The position numbers and the translations under genes were made by a program. A DNA stretch of 64,000 nt from Nocardioides panaciterrulae (GTDB taxonomy: Bacteria > Actinomycetota > Actinomycetes > Propionibacteriales > Nocardioidaceae), in the NCBI RefSeq assembly GCF_013409645.1, contig NZ_JACCBG010000001.1, forward strand, positions 434,001 to 498,000, written 5' to 3'. Below are positions 61,383 to 64,000 of this stretch, in pieces (the first letter of the stretch is position 1; each line of letters starts with the position of its first letter). The notes under the pieces were generated by a model that made no database searches, was not told the origin of the DNA, and worked only from the letters and a program-made list of their open reading frames with translations.

Positions 61383-63644
61383 ATGAGCTCGCCGTACCGC
61401 GCCACGGGGGGGCGGCGGGCGCGCAGGTGGGCCGCGCTGCTGGTGCGGCTGCGGTGGTGGGTGATCGGGTTCTGGGCGGTCGTCGCACTCGCCTCCCCGT
61501 TCCTGCCCACCCTCGGGGAGTCCCAGGGCGTCGGCAACCTCAGCGGGCTGCTGCCGAAGGACACCCCGGCCGTGACCACCGAGCTGCGCTCGGTCGACCT
61601 GTTCGGCTTCCCGCTCACCGGGCGCACCGCCGTCGTGCAGCGCGACCCGCACGGGCTGTCGGTCTTCGACCAGGCCCGCACGGTGGTCAACGCCGTGGCC
61701 GTCGAGAAGCACCAGCGTCCCGGCCTGCGTCGGCTGCGGGGAGCGCTGCCGCTGACCAACGGCCTCGGTGCCTTCCCGGGCTCCCGGGAGGAGGGCACGA
61801 CCGCGCTCACCTACCTGCTGTTCGACCCCACGGTCTCCTTCAGCGCCCAGACCAGGGCCGCGCGGCGCTACGCCGCGGTCTCGTTCGGACCGAGGGACAG
61901 CTTCGTGGGGGTGACCGGCTCGGTGCCGGCCCGCGCCGCGCAGGGGCACATCATCCACGACTCGCTGCCACTCGTGGAGGCGCTCACGCTGGGGGCGATC
62001 CTGCTGATCGTCGGGGCGGCGTTCCGGTCGGTGGTGGCGCCGCTGCTGGCCGCCGTCACCACCGGGGTGGCCTACCTGCTCACCGTGCACCTCTCCGGGG
62101 AGCTGGCGCAGATCCTCGGGTTCGCCACGCCCAGCGAGCTGGAGCCGGTCATCGTCGCGCTGCTGCTCGGGGTGGTCACCGACTACGTCGTGTTCTACCT
62201 CACCGCGCTGCGCGAGCAGCTCGAGTCCACCGCGGACCGGCTGGAGGCCGCACGCTCGGCCACCGCCCGGTGCACGCCGATCGTCGCCGTCGCCGGCCTC
62301 GCGGTCGCCGCCGGCACCGGGGCGCTGCTGGTCGCGCAGTCGCTGTTCTTCCGGGCCCTGGGCCCGGCGCTGGTGTTCACGGTGCTCCTCGGGCTGCTGG
62401 TGGCGGTGACGCTGGTGCCGGCGATGCTGTCGGTGCTCGGCGGGTGGGCGTTCTGGCCGGTGCGGCCCCGGGCACGGCGGCCGGCCCCCCGGCCCGAGAC
62501 GCTGCGGATGCGGGTCCTGGCCGCGCTGACGCACAGCCGGCGCGCCGCGGGGCTCACGGTCGCCGGCTGCGTCGCGGTCCTGCTGGTCGCGGCGCTGCCG
62601 CTGCTGAGGATGGACCTGGGTGTCTCGTTCGTGGGGTCGCTGCCACCCGACAACGGGGTCCGGCAGGCGGCCGATGCGGCGCGGGCGGGCTTCGCCCCCG
62701 GCATCTTGTCACCCACCACGGTGCTGCTCGAGGGGAAGCGGCTCGACCGGCAGCGCGGCCGGCTGCGTCGCCTCGGCCAGTCGCTGGAGCAGCAGCCGGG
62801 GGTCGCGGGCGTGCTCTACCCGGGCTCGCTCCCGCGGCGGCTGGAGCGAGGTGTGCTGACGACCCGGGACGGCCGGGCCGCTCGGCTCCTGGTCGTCCTC
62901 GACCACCCGGCGCTCGGGGCCACCGCGATCAACACCGTGGACCACCTCGACAGCCGGCTGCCCGCCCTGCTGCGCGACAGCGGGCTGTCCACCGCCACCG
63001 CCGGGCTCGCCGGCGACACGGCGACGGCGGCGTACATCGTAGACCAGACCAGCGGGGACCTGTTGCGGATCGCGCTGGCGGCGCTCGCCGCGAACCTGCT
63101 GATGCTGATCATCTTCCTGCGCGCCGTGGTCGCCGCCGCCTACCTGCTGCTGGGCAGCCTGCTCTCGCTGGGGGCGGCGCTCGGGCTGACGACGCTGGTT
63201 TTCGGGCACCTGGACCCCGGGGCGGGACTGACCTTCTACGTGCCGTTCGCGGGGGCCGTGCTGCTCCTCGCGTTCGGCTCGGACTACAACATCTTCGCGG
63301 TGGGGAACGTGTGGGAGGTGGCGCGGACCCGGCCCCTCTCCGAGGCGGTCGCCCTGGTGATGCCCGGCACGATCACGGCGATCCTGGTGGCCGGACTCGC
63401 ACTGGCGGCCAGCTTCGGCCTGCTGGCGGTGGTGCCGCTGGTGCCGTTCCGGCAGCTCGCCCTCGTCATGCTGGTCGGGATACTGCTGGACGTGCTGGTG
63501 GTGCGCTCGCTGCTGCTGCCGGCGATGCTGACGGTGGTCGGCCCGGCCAGCGCCTGGCCGAGCCGGCTGGGAGGCTCGCCGCCGGCCGACCCCGCGCCGG
63601 GGCCCGCCGTCGGGCCGGAGACGACGAGCGCCGCAGGGCGATGA
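61383..63644 (+). CDS. MMPL-family RND transporter
   Basis: A 753-residue protein with about 12 membrane segments in two related halves, each with a large extracytoplasmic loop, as in the MmpL/YdfJ branch of the RND superfamily. The N-terminus (VRLRWWVIGFWAVVALASPF), PVIVALLLGVVTDYVVFYLT and FAGAVLLLAFGSDYNIFAVG carry the membrane acidic residues used for proton coupling. It likely exports lipids or hydrophobic compounds to the envelope. ATG 61383 follows the previous stop by 1 bp. The C-terminal tail is Pro-rich. Confidence 0.9.
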   Translation: MSSPYRATGGRRARRWAALLVRLRWWVIGFWAVVALASPFLPTLGESQGVGNLSGLLPKDTPAVTTELRSVDLFGFPLTGRTAVVQRDPHGLSVFDQARTVVNAVAVEKHQRPGLRRLRGALPLTNGLGAFPGSREEGTTALTYLLFDPTVSFSAQTRAARRYAAVSFGPRDSFVGVTGSVPARAAQGHIIHDSLPLVEALTLGAILLIVGAAFRSVVAPLLAAVTTGVAYLLTVHLSGELAQILGFATPSELEPVIVALLLGVVTDYVVFYLTALREQLESTADRLEAARSATARCTPIVAVAGLAVAAGTGALLVAQSLFFRALGPALVFTVLLGLLVAVTLVPAMLSVLGGWAFWPVRPRARRPAPRPETLRMRVLAALTHSRRAAGLTVAGCVAVLLVAALPLLRMDLGVSFVGSLPPDNGVRQAADAARAGFAPGILSPTTVLLEGKRLDRQRGRLRRLGQSLEQQPGVAGVLYPGSLPRRLERGVLTTRDGRAARLLVVLDHPALGATAINTVDHLDSRLPALLRDSGLSTATAGLAGDTATAAYIVDQTSGDLLRIALAALAANLLMLIIFLRAVVAAAYLLLGSLLSLGAALGLTTLVFGHLDPGAGLTFYVPFAGAVLLLAFGSDYNIFAVGNVWEVARTRPLSEAVALVMPGTITAILVAGLALAASFGLLAVVPLVPFRQLALVMLVGILLDVLVVRSLLLPAMLTVVGPASAWPSRLGGSPPADPAPGPAVGPETTSAAGR

Positions 63645-63785
63645 GCCGCGGCGTACCTTCCGGACGGTTGATCGCGCGGTCCGGTGCGTCCGGGGTCGTT
63701 CGGGCCTCCCCACCCCGGTTTGGTGGCAGCGGGGCACGGGTACGTGGCCCGCACCAAAACGTCTCATCAACCATGGGGGATCGCC

Positions 63786-64000
63786 ATGACCGACCACAAC
63801 GACGTCCGGGGCCTCTCGGAGGCCGAGCTCGCGGCCGAGGAGGGCGTCGCGCTGCCCGACAAGGAGGTCGTGTCGATCCTCGACCTGAACGCCGACCTCG
63901 ACCTGGCCATCGACGCGGCGGCGCCGATCGACCTCGGGGTGGCCGCGAACGCGAACGTCGCCGCGCCGATCGACGCCTCGGTCGGCGCCAACGTCCTCTC
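63786..64000 (+). CDS. Ala/Asp-rich repetitive hypothetical protein, 3'-truncated
   Basis: The frame begins at ATG 63786 with GGGGGAT ahead and runs off the right edge. The 71 visible residues are acidic and Ala-rich. After a GLSEAELAAEEGVALPDKEV head, an APIDLGVAANANVAAPIDAS-type repeat begins (NANVAAPIDASVGANVL). This suggests a long structural or surface-associated repetitive protein. I recognise no domain. It is in the same direction as the MMPL gene but separated by 141 bp that includes no clear terminator. Confidence 0.55.
   Translation, partial: MTDHNDVRGLSEAELAAEEGVALPDKEVVSILDLNADLDLAIDAAAPIDLGVAANANVAAPIDASVGANVL

Overview
The window is very GC-rich chromosomal DNA from an actinobacterium. 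Many starts are GTG, TANNNT -10 boxes often sit 6-7 nt from the start codon, and purL is the short type that needs PurS. Gene content and order (DUF3073, sterol-carrier-like protein, DUF3817, vdh, xfp/ackA, ANTAR regulators) suggest Nocardioides or a close relative in the Nocardioidaceae. That assignment rests on family knowledge, not a search. I see no phage, insertion sequence, CRISPR array, rRNA or tRNA.

Region 1 (1-42.8 kb) is a dispersed purine-biosynthesis region. purA-purD, purB, purC, purS-purQ, purL, purF and purM are all on the + strand and cover PRPP to AMP except the PurN, PurE/PurK and PurH steps. Unrelated genes lie between them: a diacylglycerol-kinase-like enzyme, three MFS exporters (two divergent from TetR and ArsR regulators), acylphosphatase, a HIT protein, glycosidase-like proteins, an acyl-CoA ligase, a DUF1906 cell-wall hydrolase, L-2-hydroxyglutarate oxidase, a ClC transporter with divergent MarR, an S55-type protease, and convergent phosphoketolase (xfp) and acetate kinase (ackA), which form a phosphoketolase/acetate route.

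Region 2 (43-60 kb) starts with DUF3073 and valine dehydrogenase, then becomes a signalling island. It holds a 1084-residue PAS/GAF hybrid histidine kinase with two receivers and an Hpt domain, two PAS/GAF-ANTAR regulators, a HAD protein, an MscS channel, and a 1249-residue fusion of histidine kinase, receiver, PP2C phosphatase and RsbW-like ATPase. An RsbQ/RsbP-like pair (alpha/beta hydrolase plus PAS-PP2C) runs divergently from the fusion. The content points to stress and energy sensing by partner switching. Region 3 (60-64 kb) has small membrane proteins, an MMPL exporter and a truncated Ala/Asp-rich protein.

The strongest unexplained signal is non-coding. Four arrays (20.07, 23.39, 37.97 and 44.52 kb) are built from a 22-nt unit with a CGCCGAGTCGGCG core. 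Units repeat every 32-33 bp in one orientation and then in the other, and each array lies just 3' of a gene. The 22-nt sequence of the second-half units differs between arrays but is nearly constant within an array. They look like a BIME-like extragenic repeat family. Other non-coding features are a 129-bp tandem repeat (3 copies, each with a 13-bp-stem hairpin) after purD, a 72-bp palindrome that contains the ackA stop codon, several convergent-gene terminators, three divergent operator regions, and at least 14 genes that appear to be transcribed leaderless.
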